A stretch of DNA of 64,000 bases. Origin: Bombyx mori. Lineage: Eukaryota > Arthropoda > Insecta > Lepidoptera > Bombycidae. Position 1 is the stretch's first letter, and each line of letters begins with the position of its first letter. The translations under genes and the position numbers were made by a program. The DNA is taken from NCBI RefSeq assembly GCF_030269925.1, contig NC_085109.1:6882001-6946000 (forward strand), in the 5' to 3' direction. Positions 1 to 9,664 of this stretch are shown here, piece after piece. The notes under the pieces are model-generated. The model searched no databases. It saw only the letters and a program-made list of their open reading frames with translations, and was not told where the DNA came from.

Positions 1-821
1 CTAATACTACACTACACTAAATAACGCAAATTTTTTCGTTTGTAGAGTACATTTTTTATTTAAGATGATAATCGTGACATCGAAAAATCTCAGAAATCCG
101 GTAACTTTTATATAGAATAACCATATAGAATTCCTATATTGTAATGTACCGAACCGTAGAACCCTTGAGGAATGTTAATACATACATTACATTTAACGGC
201 GAGGAGGATTCCGTATTTGCGTTTGTGCCTCACTAATCCCCACAAAAGCTGAACTAATTAGATTGGGTTGGAGTTAAGTGACGTTTCTATATGATTTAAC
301 CTTTAACCTTTGAAGCATATTAATCATTTGAGTAATTCGAAGATACATTTCAAAGCTATTTCATAGCTTTTATCGCGGGCTTTGAGCGCGGCGACTGAAT
401 CAAGAAATTCCGTAACGAAAATAACCTGACACCCCCACTACGCCTACTATGTAGCTCGCGTTCAACATATTCCCACGTTGCGCTATTGTAGTGTTTGTGA
501 GTAACCGCGCGGCGTGACGTTACACTGCATGAGCATCATGAAAAGTCTGCCCATCTCTCTCTCACACGGTCTAGCTTATGAGTGTGAAGGGGATAGTTAA
601 TGTTTTGCTTTTGTTAATGTTGCTAAATATAGCGTGGTCTTATTTTTTTTTTGTTTTAATATTAAATTAGTATTATCTAATTGTAATTGCATAAGTTGAT
701 AAAAATGCTTTGCAATAGCTTTACAGCGGCAGTCCCCGAGTGTCACACGTGTTTTTTTGATGTACGTGTTATTCTAATACACTGTTTAATATAGTCGAGA
801 TAATAATTAAAATAGATTTTG
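1..821. other. AT-rich intergenic DNA
   Basis: No convincing ORF or RNA gene is seen. A less AT-rich block at about 385-770 (including a CT-rich run near 556 and a GCGCGG stretch near 507) resembles lepidopteran interspersed repeat DNA that I recall but cannot name. Confidence 0.3.
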
Positions 822-1000
822 GAAGACATGAGTGGATGAAGGGGTTAAGTACCATTTTTAAGGTTTTTGATTTTTTAGAAATTACAGTGATGAAGTAGTT
901 ATGTACGAAGAAAAGTACAAGTAACAAGAGTTTGTTGCCCATTTCCTCAAAATTAATTGATTAAAATTGTGTCATATCCACTTCATCCGCTCATGTCTTC
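822..1000. repeat. Small inverted-repeat (MITE-like) element
   Basis: The 20 bases at 822-841 match the reverse complement of 981-1000 with one mismatch (GAAGACATGAGTGGATGAAG against GAAGACATGAGCGGATGAAG). The enclosed 179 bp is AT-rich and has no coding potential. This is the layout of a miniature inverted-repeat element. I could not define a target-site duplication, so a hairpin-forming non-mobile sequence remains possible. Confidence 0.45.
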
Positions 1001-1009
1001 AATTATAAC

Positions 1010-1172
1010 GGGCTTAGTTTTTATTATACGATGTTATTCCTATGTGTAAATCACGTGGAGGACACACGTATTTCGTCAATACGGGTTAACATGTTCTTCA
1101 TTACAAAATCGCGACCTGCCTCGTGGGTTTGAACAGCGGAATAGTCACGTCGCTCGATACCAGGCCTTAACA
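1010..1172 (-). repeat. Diverged Bm1-like SINE, head portion
   Basis: Matches, with many changes, the reverse complement of the tRNA-related head and central part of the SINE seen intact at 4131-4578 (ACGATGTTATTCC block, GTATTTCGT block and a degenerate B box near 1130). It is an old partial copy. Confidence 0.45.
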
Positions 1173-1182
1173 TCATCAATTT

Positions 1183-1253
1183 TTTATTTTTATTTTTTTT
1201 TTATTGCTTAGATGGGTGGACGAGCTCACAAGAGGTCCTACCACTAGTAACGA
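1183..1253 (-). repeat. Internally deleted Bm1-like SINE
   Basis: Starts with the SINE tail signature (TTATTGCTTAGATGGGTGG, GAGCTCAC) and jumps directly to the AAGAGGTCCTACCAC block about 190 bp further on in intact copies. The two sides share the pentamer CTCAC, which fits a microhomology deletion. Confidence 0.7.
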
Positions 1254-2007
1254 CACTATATTTCTTAAATGCATTTGTTGTTTTGTTAAAACTATAATCC
1301 AAAACTGGTCATAAAGTGGTCACTGCCAACCATATAAGCTGGCAATGCTACGAGTCTCTCTGCCCACCAATTCTTTAAAAACAATGAACAATCACATATC
1401 CAATAACCCCAATCTAGCAATTTATCGTGTGTAGGTATTTTATAAAACATAGCGACCCCAGTTATTCGAAATAAACAGCTACACAAATTTTGGATCTACT
1501 TTTATCACGCAATTATTTATTTTAAAATTTCAGTCGTCCAATTTACGACTCTTCTCAGACTATTTTGTCTACTGAATTTATTGCTATAATAAAATTGATA
1601 TAAATTTGTTTATGATATGAATTATTCAAATATTCCTCTGGAAATGTGGAAATACGATATTTTGGAAAGATTGGGGATGCTATGGAGGAAAATAAAGTGG
1701 ACAAATTCTATTACTATTTCTACTACCACTATGGACTATGGGGAATAAGTCTAGCTACAGATTAACGATTTTGCAATCCTGTATCTTCTAAGTGTCTTCT
1801 GAGCTTTTATATATTTTTTAGTATTTGATATTAACCAATAGTTGTCCGAATGTTACTAGAAATATTTTATTAAGTTGAATTAGTAAATTTATGTGATAGT
1901 ATGATACATCTTACGGACAGTATTGTATATCATGAGCATACTATACTAGAGAACTCGCCTTTTCACAGCACATACAAGTATAATATTGTTAAAACTTTGA
2001 TGATATA
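1254..2007. other. AT-rich intergenic DNA
   Basis: No recognisable gene, repeat or structural RNA is seen. Short ORFs on both strands lack any recognisable motif. Confidence 0.3.
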
Positions 2008-2456
2008 TTTTATTTATTTATTGCTTAGATGGGTGGACGAGCTCACGGCCCTGATATTACCTTATATACCTGATATTAAGTGATTACTGGAGCCCATAGA
2101 GAACTAAAGCGTATATGCCGCCACTGATCTTGAGATAAGAGTTCTAAGGTCTCAGTAGCAACAGTATAACGGCTGTCCCGCCCTTCAAACCGAAACGCAT
2201 TACGGTTTCACGGCAGAAATAGACGGGGCGGTGGTACCTACCCGTGCGGGCTTACAAGACGTCCTACATCAGTAATTACGCAAATTATAATTTTGCTGGT
2301 TTCGTTTTTATTACAAGATGTTATTCCTTCGCCGTGGAAGTCAGTCGTGAACATTTGTTGAGTACGTATTTCATTGGAAAAATTGGTACCTGTCGGCGGG
2401 ATATCGCTTGATACCAATGCACCGACCATCTTAACCTTTAGGCCACGTCGACTACA
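2008..2456 (-). repeat. Bm1-like SINE, near full length
   Basis: Reverse-oriented copy. It runs from the T-rich tail and TTGCTTAGATGGGTGGACGA block through the central CACGGCAGAAATAG block to the tRNA-related head near 2430-2455 (CCTTTAGGCCACG, the complement of the A-box region). It is diverged, with small insertions. Short ORFs over this interval are by-products of the repeat. Confidence 0.85.
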
Positions 2457-3639
2457 ATCTAAAGATGGGAGGTGGCATTCACGTTGTGACTTCTATGGAT
2501 TCGAGTTACCGCTTTACAGGCGGGCTGAAAGCTCGTTCACTAATCTACGCATTAATTAAATAGAAAAAAACATTTGAAGAACTTATATACCTACGCGTAT
2601 TTAAGTAAGTCCGCTGTTAAGCACTTTTTTTAAAATACGTATCTATCATCTGTTCAGGAATGACTTCGACTGTGAAAGATAAATAATAAAATTAAACCCC
2701 TATAATTATGGGCTCTTAGTGCAGACTTGCGGAAGAGCTTACGGCCTATCTTATGTTAGATAGTTGCCGGCACCTAAAGACGTCATAACGGGAACAACTC
2801 AATCAGATGAACCGTTAGCTAGTTCACCCATTTAGTGTAATAAAAAGTTTGTTTAGTCCAAAATATGTTTTCATCGTCGTATACTTACGATTCTATACCT
2901 ATTATTAAACAGCCCACGAAGCCTTACTCATAGAATATAAGCGGTATTTAATTTCTTTACGACCCGAATCATTCAAAAATTCAGCTATAAAAGACCAACG
3001 TAAATCTTTTATAAAGGGTGCTCAGTAGCCTCCGGGTAGGCAGTTTTCTTTTTAAAAAGGCATAATAAAAACCCTGAAATATGTCTTCAGTTAATCGTAT
3101 TTACCGTTTCACTGAATCGCAGAACATTATAAGTCTTGTATTTACTCCATGATCTGTCAGTTGAAAGGGATGCAAAAAAATAGTTTTCATGTAGATTTTT
3201 GGAACGAAGTTCCTTATGGGACGTTGCGGAAGGGTACCCTTACCGGAAAAAAACGTCCGTAACGTAAGATTTTTATTAGTAATGCACACAGTGTACGATT
3301 TAACTTTGTAATGACGTACAAAAAATAACATATTTTATTATCATTCATTGACCACGATCTCAGAGCGTTCGTTTGCGCAATACACTAACTCTTATACAAA
3401 CAACCGTGAATAAAGTGTACCACAATAAGTTCGCAAGTTACCGAATGACCGTGGGTTGTTACGAAACCTCCAGTTTTATTTTCTTTATACCTCGAATAGA
3501 ACTTAAAATCAATATTTTTATGATAAGGAACTTCGTTCCTATCCGGTGTCATACGACACCACACATCTTTTTTGTTTTAGATAGTGATGTGATGGCTCAC
3601 CTGGTATAAAACTACTATCGGAACTCGTCAACAAAACGA
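2457..3639. other. Intergenic DNA with possible old repeat debris
   Basis: Around 2715-2790 there is weak similarity to the SINE tail (GAGCTTACGGCC, GTTGCCGG). A 17-base inverted pair at 3201-3217 and 3523-3539 is described under findings. I see no gene. Confidence 0.3.
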
Positions 3640-3760
3640 GAATGCTGTGAGTTTAAGACATGAAGTCGAAATTGGGTTGCAATCCTCGTACCGGATTACG
3701 TGACAGAAATAGGCAGTATTATGAGAATCACTCGTACGGGTTTACAACACGTTCTACTAT
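3640..3760 (-). repeat. Highly diverged SINE fragment
   Basis: Scattered matches to the central SINE region in the usual order: GACAGAAATAGGCAG, CTCGTACGGGTTTACAA, CACGTTCTAC. It looks like an old copy of the same family as 4131-4578. Confidence 0.4.
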
Positions 3761-3839
3761 CGACAAATGCTGAGCGGCTGTTTAATCGGAGAATATATCG
3801 GAGAACACTACTGTGCGATTTCCTTTAAATCTTTTAGTC

Positions 3840-3965
3840 TTTTTTTATTGCCCTTGTAGGCAGACGAGCATACTGCCCTCCTAATGCGGAGTGATTATCG
3901 TCGCCCATGGACATCAGCAATGCCAGGGGTAGAGCCAAGTCGCTGACGACGCTATCGTAGACGTC
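3840..3965 (-). repeat. Fragment of a second SINE/LINE-tail repeat
   Basis: Begins with a T run followed by TTATTGCCCTTGTAGGCAGA and contains GCCCATGGACATCAGCAATG and GCCAGGGGTAGAGCC. I recall this as a common lepidopteran interspersed repeat distinct from the Bm1-like family. The family name is not known to me. Confidence 0.4.
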
Positions 3966-4130
3966 TTTGTGGAAAAATGGAGTGGCGCTATTCTATGTTG
4001 ATACCAAAAAGTCAATTGCAATAATATTATGTTATTTACACTTCATTAGATTTTTTTATAGACGTGCCTAAGCGACAGCCGGCAATTATTAATTATTAAC
4101 CATTATTAATTATTAAGGAAGACTATAATA

Positions 4131-4578
4131 TTCGTCGTAGTGGCCTAAATGATAAGACGTCCGGTGCATTCGTATCAAGCGATGCACCGGTGTACGAATC
4201 CCGCTGGCAAGTACCAATTTTTCTAATGAAATACGTACTTAACAAAATAAATGTTCACGATTGACTTCCACGGTGAAGGAATAACATCGTGTAGAAAAAA
4301 TCAAAACCCGCAAAATTATAATTTGCGTAAAATTACTGGTATTAGGACGTCATGTGAGTCCGCACGGGTAAGTACCACCACCCTGCTTATTTCTGCCGTG
4401 AAGCAGTAATGCGTTTCGGTTTGAATGGTGATGCAGCCGTTATAACTATACTGAGACCTTAGAATTCATATCTCAAGGTAGGTGGTGACATTTACGTCGT
4501 CTATGGACTCCAGTAGCCACTTAACACCAGGTAGGCTGTGCCAGTTCGTCCACCTACCAAAGCAATAAATAAAAAAAC
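4131..4578 (+). repeat. Bm1-like SINE, full length with tRNA-derived head
   Basis: The best reference copy in the window. The head (4131-4205) contains an A-box-like TAGTGGCCTAAATGATAAG and a B-box-like GGTGTACGAATCCC, the internal RNA polymerase III promoter of tRNA-derived SINEs. The body follows (GTACCACCACCCTGC, GCAGTAATGCGTTTCGG, TCTCAAGGTAGGTGG), and the copy ends in AAGCAATAAATAAAAAAA. The roughly 450 bp length and sequence fit the silkworm Bm1 family as I remember it. The B box differs from the usual GGTTCGA by one base, so this copy may transcribe poorly. Confidence 0.85.
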
Positions 4579-4859
4579 GCCAAGATCGCACGATAATAAC
4601 ACTGTTGCAACTACCTTTTTTTTTTTTTTTTGTGATTGGAAGATTACTAGTGGCCCGGAGGCCTTTCCAGCTTCACCAGGACAGGTGGGCGAGCAAAGGC
4701 TCAGCCAGGAGGGGTGGGATTTGCTAACAACTGCCCGAGCGCCTCCGAAGGAGACCTAACAACTCAAGAGCAATTGCTTCGCGAATGAATCTACTACCGG
4801 ATCGGAATCGCGACCCACTGAGAAGATCCGGCGAGAAACTCAGCGGGCTGATGCATGGG

Positions 4860-7742
4860 TTAGGTTGCACGTCGACCTCTTTGTCGAGTTCGACGAGTAC
4901 GGTTACCGGGGTTCCTTAGCCTGCTCCTAGTGTTAGAGCTGAAGGTATCTAATGCAAGAGTTATTGGATCTGATGGATCCGTAAGGACGTGTCTAGGGCG
5001 ACGACGGTGACTTGCTCCTGCGTGATCAGGATTCGGGGAGTAATCAGCGGCGGCAACGATAAGGCGGTTATCATGACGCATAGCCTTATCGAAGTAACGT
5101 TCCGACACTGACTTCATATGTTTACGGATCGATTCGAGGCCCAGGTCGTCGTGTAGGTCGACGTTCCTCACGAACCACGGAGCCCCGACGGCTAACCTGC
5201 AAAAGCGGGATTGTAGGGATTGGAGGGTGTCTATGTGTGTGCGGGCCGCGTGAGCGAACACCACACTTGCGTAAGTCATGACGGGCCTTATGCAAGTTTT
5301 GTAAAGTGTCACCTTGTTCCGAAGGGACATTTTACTCCGCTTACAGATCATGGGATAGAGTCTACCGAGAATAAATGCGGCACGGTCACGGACTGTTTTT
5401 ATATGCGGGCGGAATGTCATGGATGCATCCAGGATGACTCCCAGGTACTTGACCTTCCTGGTCCAGGGTATAGGTTGGCCAAAGAGGGTGATCGGGGGTG
5501 TGATATTTCTCCTCCTAATGCGGGAGGAAATAAGCGGAGAGTTTCCCCTTTGAAATAACACTGCTGTGCTTTTCGCTGGGTTGATGTCTATGCGCCATTT
5601 TCGGAACCACTGTCCGAGGGCTAACGCTGCACTCTGGAGCTTACTCGCGATTAGGGACTTGTTTCTACTTGAGTAGTAAACGGTTGTGTCGTCAGCGAAT
5701 AAGGCTAGCTGGGTCGGCGGCGACCGGGGAATATCATTGACAAATAAACTAAATAGGAGCGGAGAAAGAACAGAGCCTTGCGGGACTCCAGCCGTGAGTG
5801 GTCGCGGGGAGGAGCGGGTTCCCTCTACTCGATATCGAAAAGAGCGGTTAGACAAGAAGTCCCGTATGATGAGCACGAGACTGTCCGGTACGCCCATGTT
5901 AAAAAGTTTGAAAATCAAACCATTGTGCCAGACTTTGTCGAACGCTTTTGCGACGTCGAAGAAGAGGGCTCCCGTGTAGATCGGTTTTGGTCGGTTAAGT
6001 CCCACGAGAATGTGTTCCGTGAGGCGGTGCACCTGTTGTACGCATGAGTGATTTGCACGGAATCCGAATTGTTCATCGATGAGAATGCCCTTTGATGAGA
6101 CGAAGTCTCTGAGGCGTTTGTAGAGCAGACGCTCATACAGTTTGCCCAGAGACATGAGGAGGCTAATCGGGCGGTAACTCGTCGGATTATTTTTTGGTTT
6201 ACCGGGTTTATGTATGCCGATAACGTCCGCTTCTTTCCACACCGCGGGAAAGATACAGTTCGCCATAGCGGCATTGAAAATAGATGCCAACATCACGATG
6301 AGTTGGACGGGTAGAAGTTTAATAACGCGGTTAGATATACCGTCGGAACCGGGAGCTTTGCGAGGACGTAGGTCTTTGATCAAATCTTTAACTTCCATCG
6401 GGGTGACGGGTGGTAACGCATCCAAGGGTGGCAAGGAGGCTCTGCGTTCTACCTCACTGTCTACTAATTCTACATGAACAGGGTCCACGGATTGAGTGCT
6501 GGGCGTGCACTGGGTTTGCAACGTATCGGCCAGCAGCTCTGCTTTTTCATCATCATCGAACGCCGCGAGTCGGCCTGAGGGGCCTACGAGGGGGGGCATA
6601 GCTACTACCGTATCCGATTTGAGAGTACGAGCTAAGCGGTAGTAAGATCTTTGAGAGAGCGCGAGTCCTTCTAAGAAATCAGACCATCTGGCATCTCGGA
6701 CTTCGGTGATGCGAGACTTTACGTCGCGTTGTAGGGCACGCATTCGAGTACGATTTTCCACGGTAGGATACCTATCGTATGCGCGGATCGAGGCGTTCTT
6801 AGCTCTAAGGAGTTCCCTAATATCGTCGGGCAAATTGAAGCGGTGAAGGAAGTCCTCCGCCAGAACTTGCTTCGATGACCTATCTAATGTCGAGGTGATG
6901 TGTGACGTTAGGATGTCTATGGCTTCAGCGGTATCCTGAGGAGACGGGGTAGAGTCCGGGCTAAACGGGAGCGATGGTGGATCAGATTCAGCCAGGCTAA
7001 CGCCCAGCGTGTGCCAATCCACCACAGTCCTCATGACGGGAACGGAATCGGGAGCGCGACCGAGCTTCATAACGACGGGACGGTGGTCTGAATCTAACTC
7101 TGAAACTACTTCGATCGAGTGTAAGCGCAGAGTTACGTTTTTTAATAACGCTATATCGAGTATATCCGGGCGATGCGCGATATTTAGCGGGTAGTGAGTC
7201 GGGGTTAGCGGAGCCACGATATCGAAGGCGAGATCATCGACTAACGCGTCGAGCCGCCTGCCATTCGGGGTTGTGGTATGAGAGTTCCACCTGATGTGTT
7301 TACAATTTAGGTCGCCCGCTAGGATGACAGAGCTGCCCATGCCGAGCAGCGCCTCGATATCACTGCTTAGAACGATCTTATCCGGTGGAAGATAAACGGA
7401 CGCGATAACGATCGGCGCGTGTCCCGTCAGTGAGATTCGGCACACTGATGCTTCGATATTAGCGAGCGCGGGAGGATCGAGCGGGACGCAATGCAGGGCT
7501 CTTCTATAGTAAATGACGGTACCACCACCACGAGCAGAGAGCCTGTCGTTCCTGACCATATTATAGTTCGCGATTTTAGGGTCACGGCGCGCGGGCTTAA
7601 GTAGGGTCTCCTGCACTAAGAAAATGTCAATTTGATGGTCACGCAAAAAATCACAAACCTGATCACGTTGATTTGCGAGACCGTAAGCGTTAAAAAATCC
7701 TATCGTTACGGATAAGGGCTTTATTCTACTAATGTACGCCAT
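4860..7742 (-). CDS. E1 ORF2: endonuclease-reverse transcriptase
   Basis: A 960-residue polyprotein that nicks target DNA and copies the element RNA onto it. The N-terminal APE-type endonuclease (about residues 10-230) shows FFNAYGLANQ, LVQETLLKP (catalytic Glu), LAGDLNCKHIRWNS (Asp and Asn) and SDHRPVVM (Asp-His). The reverse transcriptase spans about residues 470-760: SYRPISLLMSLGKLYERLL, DEQFGF, FFDVAKAFDKVWH, AGVPQGSVLSPLLF and the catalytic FADD at residues 682-685. The thumb and C-terminal region follow (YKTCIRPVMTYAS); no RNase H domain is visible. The start is the ATG lying three bases after the ORF1 stop and in the same frame, so translation probably depends on reinitiation or readthrough after ORF1. 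No inactivating lesion is seen. Product location and activity are inferred from the family. Confidence 0.93.
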   Translation of the reverse strand: MAYISRIKPLSVTIGFFNAYGLANQRDQVCDFLRDHQIDIFLVQETLLKPARRDPKIANYNMVRNDRLSARGGGTVIYYRRALHCVPLDPPALANIEASVCRISLTGHAPIVIASVYLPPDKIVLSSDIEALLGMGSSVILAGDLNCKHIRWNSHTTTPNGRRLDALVDDLAFDIVAPLTPTHYPLNIAHRPDILDIALLKNVTLRLHSIEVVSELDSDHRPVVMKLGRAPDSVPVMRTVVDWHTLGVSLAESDPPSLPFSPDSTPSPQDTAEAIDILTSHITSTLDRSSKQVLAEDFLHRFNLPDDIRELLRAKNASIRAYDRYPTVENRTRMRALQRDVKSRITEVRDARWSDFLEGLALSQRSYYRLARTLKSDTVVAMPPLVGPSGRLAAFDDDEKAELLADTLQTQCTPSTQSVDPVHVELVDSEVERRASLPPLDALPPVTPMEVKDLIKDLRPRKAPGSDGISNRVIKLLPVQLIVMLASIFNAAMANCIFPAVWKEADVIGIHKPGKPKNNPTSYRPISLLMSLGKLYERLLYKRLRDFVSSKGILIDEQFGFRANHSCVQQVHRLTEHILVGLNRPKPIYTGALFFDVAKAFDKVWHNGLIFKLFNMGVPDSLVLIIRDFLSNRSFRYRVEGTRSSPRPLTAGVPQGSVLSPLLFSLFVNDIPRSPPTQLALFADDTTVYYSSRNKSLIASKLQSAALALGQWFRKWRIDINPAKSTAVLFQRGNSPLISSRIRRRNITPPITLFGQPIPWTRKVKYLGVILDASMTFRPHIKTVRDRAAFILGRLYPMICKRSKMSLRNKVTLYKTCIRPVMTYASVVFAHAARTHIDTLQSLQSRFCRLAVGAPWFVRNVDLHDDLGLESIRKHMKSVSERYFDKAMRHDNRLIVAAADYSPNPDHAGASHRRRPRHVLTDPSDPITLALDTFSSNTRSRLRNPGNRTRRTRQRGRRAT

Positions 7743-7749
7743 TGATTAC
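7743..7749 (-). promoter_or_regulatory. ORF1 stop / ORF2 start junction of E1
   Basis: Read on the minus strand the junction is TAA TCA ATG: stop, one sense codon, then the ORF2 start in the same frame. The same junction occurs in E2 and, as sequence, in E4. Some other silkworm LINEs are known to translate ORF2 by stop-start coupling; use of that mechanism here is inference. Confidence 0.6.
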
Positions 7750-9338
7750 CGGCGGAGTGAGGGGAGGACGTACGTATTTAACGACGCGTATACGTCAGCG
7801 TATTCCTGCACAACGGCGATGAAGTGTTGTGCAGTGGAGGCGGCGCGAATGGCGTCACCCAAGGCGTTAACACGCTCAAAGTTGATCGACTGAAAAAAGT
7901 CGATCGCTAGAGCGAGATTATCGGACGCGGTCGGACTGTTGGTCGCGGGGGAGAAACGAATCACGGGGGAGTGACGTATCGCGGGGGCGGGACGAATCGC
8001 GGAGGGAGGAGCTGCAGCCGTGTTCGTGTACGGTAACGGTTTAGCCCAGGCCGAGCCGCTGGGCACCGGCGCCGGCACGAAGGCAGGCTTAGCCTTCGGC
8101 ACAGAGGGTGCTGAGGCTTTGATGTCTGGGCGGGAAGCTCGGAGGCGGTTTTGGCGGGCGACGCGGCGATTTATTTTTGGAGCTCGGGGGCATCCACGGT
8201 AGTTCGCGGGGTGACCCTGTGTTCGGCACAGGACGCAGCTAGGTGGTTCGGTGGCGGTTTTCTGGTCGCGAGTACAAAGGGCCGTGGCGTGATCGCCCAA
8301 ACACTTAACACATCGGGGGCGCGCGTGACAGTTACGGGAAGAGTGCCCGTACAGTTGGCAGTTATGGCACTGACTAGGAGTGCCTTTTTTATGGGGGACT
8401 TCGACGGCGATACCGGAGAGTTTACAGACGGTCCGTATGTTAAAAATATGCTTACCCTCGGGGGTAGGCTGGAGGGCGACTAGAACCATATTGTATGGCT
8501 CCCTACCGCGGCCGGTGTGCATGCGGTGCACGGAATTTACTGGTAGGCCTTGTTCTATCAGATCAGCCTTGACGAGATCGGCATCTAGCTCCTTCGGGAT
8601 TCCACGTATGACAACGCGGAGTTCGCGCTCCTCCTGGAGCGTATAAGTGTGGAAGCTTATACGCTCCTTTCGGAGGTAACTTGAGAGAGCCCTATGTTCG
8701 TCGGGTGTCGTTACTTTTATTTGAATCCCGTTGGCGAGATTACGGGCGCTGACAAAATTAATATTTTTGGCCTTAAGGGCCAGGGAAACTCGGTCCCAAG
8801 CTGCCTTCTCTTGAAGGATTACCGGGGGAGGGGTCTGAGTTTTAGATTGTGCCACTGGATGCGGCGACGGTGTGGCACGGACAGCGGGAGCGACGGGGGT
8901 TGGAGGGCGGGGACGCGACGCGTTCGCGGCTTTGCTTACTTTAGCGGCCGCGGGAGCTCGGGCCTCCGCAGCGCGCTTTTTACCTTTTTGGACTACTGTG
9001 AATCCATCAGTCGCGGCGGCGGAGGAAGGGTCGACCTCCATGTCCGACTCTGAATCGGATGAGGAGGGCGCGGGCGACCTGCGGGTGGGTGTTTTAGCGG
9101 GAGCAGTGGACGACGCAGGCACAACGGAGGCTGTGGACGAACGCACGGATGCAACGTAGGTCGCCGACGAACGCACGGTTGGGGCGGAGGCTGCGACGGA
9201 CGACGCAGGAGCGACGGGGGCGACGGAGACCGCCGGCGAGTTCGCTGCGTGATGGGCCTTGAATTCTAAAAATTCTGCCGATAGCGTTGGGTACCTAAGG
9301 CGAAGAAATTCCGCAAACAGGTCGACCGTGGACTCCAT
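7746..9338 (-). CDS. E1 ORF1: Gag-like RNA-binding protein with zinc knuckles
   Basis: A 530-residue nucleic-acid-binding protein expected to package element RNA. The N-terminal part has a short leader (MESTVDLFAEFLRLRYP) followed by a low-complexity Ala/Ser/Pro region, with an acidic SDSESDMEVD patch and a basic KKGKKRAAE patch that could act as a nuclear signal. An RRM-like/PRE_C2HC-like fold follows (about residues 200-310, including VVIRGIPKELDADLV and YNMVLVALQPTPEG). Three cysteine knuckles begin at about residue 324: CHNCQLYGHSSRNC, CVKCLGDHATALC and CVLCRTQGHPANYRGC. This order is typical of Jockey/I-group Gag proteins. The start is supported by alignment with ORF1 of E2 and E4. The frame is intact. 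Confidence 0.92.
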   Translation of the reverse strand: MESTVDLFAEFLRLRYPTLSAEFLEFKAHHAANSPAVSVAPVAPASSVAASAPTVRSSATYVASVRSSTASVVPASSTAPAKTPTRRSPAPSSSDSESDMEVDPSSAAATDGFTVVQKGKKRAAEARAPAAAKVSKAANASRPRPPTPVAPAVRATPSPHPVAQSKTQTPPPVILQEKAAWDRVSLALKAKNINFVSARNLANGIQIKVTTPDEHRALSSYLRKERISFHTYTLQEERELRVVIRGIPKELDADLVKADLIEQGLPVNSVHRMHTGRGREPYNMVLVALQPTPEGKHIFNIRTVCKLSGIAVEVPHKKGTPSQCHNCQLYGHSSRNCHARPRCVKCLGDHATALCTRDQKTATEPPSCVLCRTQGHPANYRGCPRAPKINRRVARQNRLRASRPDIKASAPSVPKAKPAFVPAPVPSGSAWAKPLPYTNTAAAPPSAIRPAPAIRHSPVIRFSPATNSPTASDNLALAIDFFQSINFERVNALGDAIRAASTAQHFIAVVQEYADVYASLNTYVLPSLRR

Positions 9339-9353
9339 TATAATAGACGAGTG

Positions 9354-9404
9354 CCCAGGGGGGGCTGCCCCGGGACTTTAAAAACACACTCGCCTTACGG
9401 CGAG
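9354..9404 (-). promoter_or_regulatory. Paired hairpins upstream of ORF1 in E1
   Basis: Two stem-loops can be drawn in the RNA just before the ORF1 start codon. The first is CTCGCCGTAAGGCGAG (9389-9404). The second (9354-9374) has arms CCCGGG and CCTGGG with one G-U pair. Equivalent hairpins occur at the same place in E2 and E4. Function is unknown. Confidence 0.55.
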
Positions 9405-9619
9405 GCCCCAAAAATTGTAATAATCGCAATTAATTACGGCACACAGCCGTCCGCTTGCAAACGGGCCACTAAGTTACCGAACGAATTCCTGGAATTTAGA
9501 GGTCCGCCCGCTCACAGATGGCGATGCGACGCAATTAACACAGGTAGTCACTTCCGAGAAAAACACTTGGACGCCAGATGTGCCCCGAACCGAGGTCGGG
9601 CAATCGAACGGTCGATGAG

Positions 9620-9654
9620 CACGTCAGCACGCGACGGGTGCTTGAATCGGAATC
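9620..9654 (-). promoter_or_regulatory. E1 internal promoter region (start plus downstream element)
   Basis: The minus-strand 5' end reads GATTCCGATTCAAGC. Counting the A of ATTCC as +1, TGACGTG begins at +28 (9626 downwards), where RNA polymerase II downstream promoter elements lie in Drosophila jockey-like elements. E2 and E4 have GGACGTG at exactly the same distance; E1 has T instead of G at +28. Confidence 0.55.
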
Positions 9655-9664
9655 TGCAACTACC

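Larger units (their letters stand above)
4616..9654 (-). mobile_element. E1: full-length Jockey-type non-LTR retrotransposon
   Basis: A complete LINE of about 5.04 kb reading right to left: 5' UTR (9339-9654), ORF1, ORF2, 3' UTR and a poly(A) tail seen as the T run at 4616-4631. It is bounded by a direct repeat TGCAACTACC at 4606-4615 and 9655-9664 (11 bp if the next T is counted), which is the expected target-site duplication of target-primed reverse transcription. Both ORFs are open. The protein sequences are nearly identical to E2, so the two are recent copies of one family. ORF2 has endonuclease and reverse transcriptase but no RNase H, consistent with the Jockey clade. Clade assignment is by motif recognition only. 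Confidence 0.92.

Noticed and set aside
5220..6601. Several 60-119 codon ORFs antisense to the LINE ORF2s (and equivalents at 39115-39924 and 59427-60972)
   Set aside because: GC-rich coding sequence gives long antisense ORFs by chance; their positions simply mirror E1/E2/E4 ORF2.
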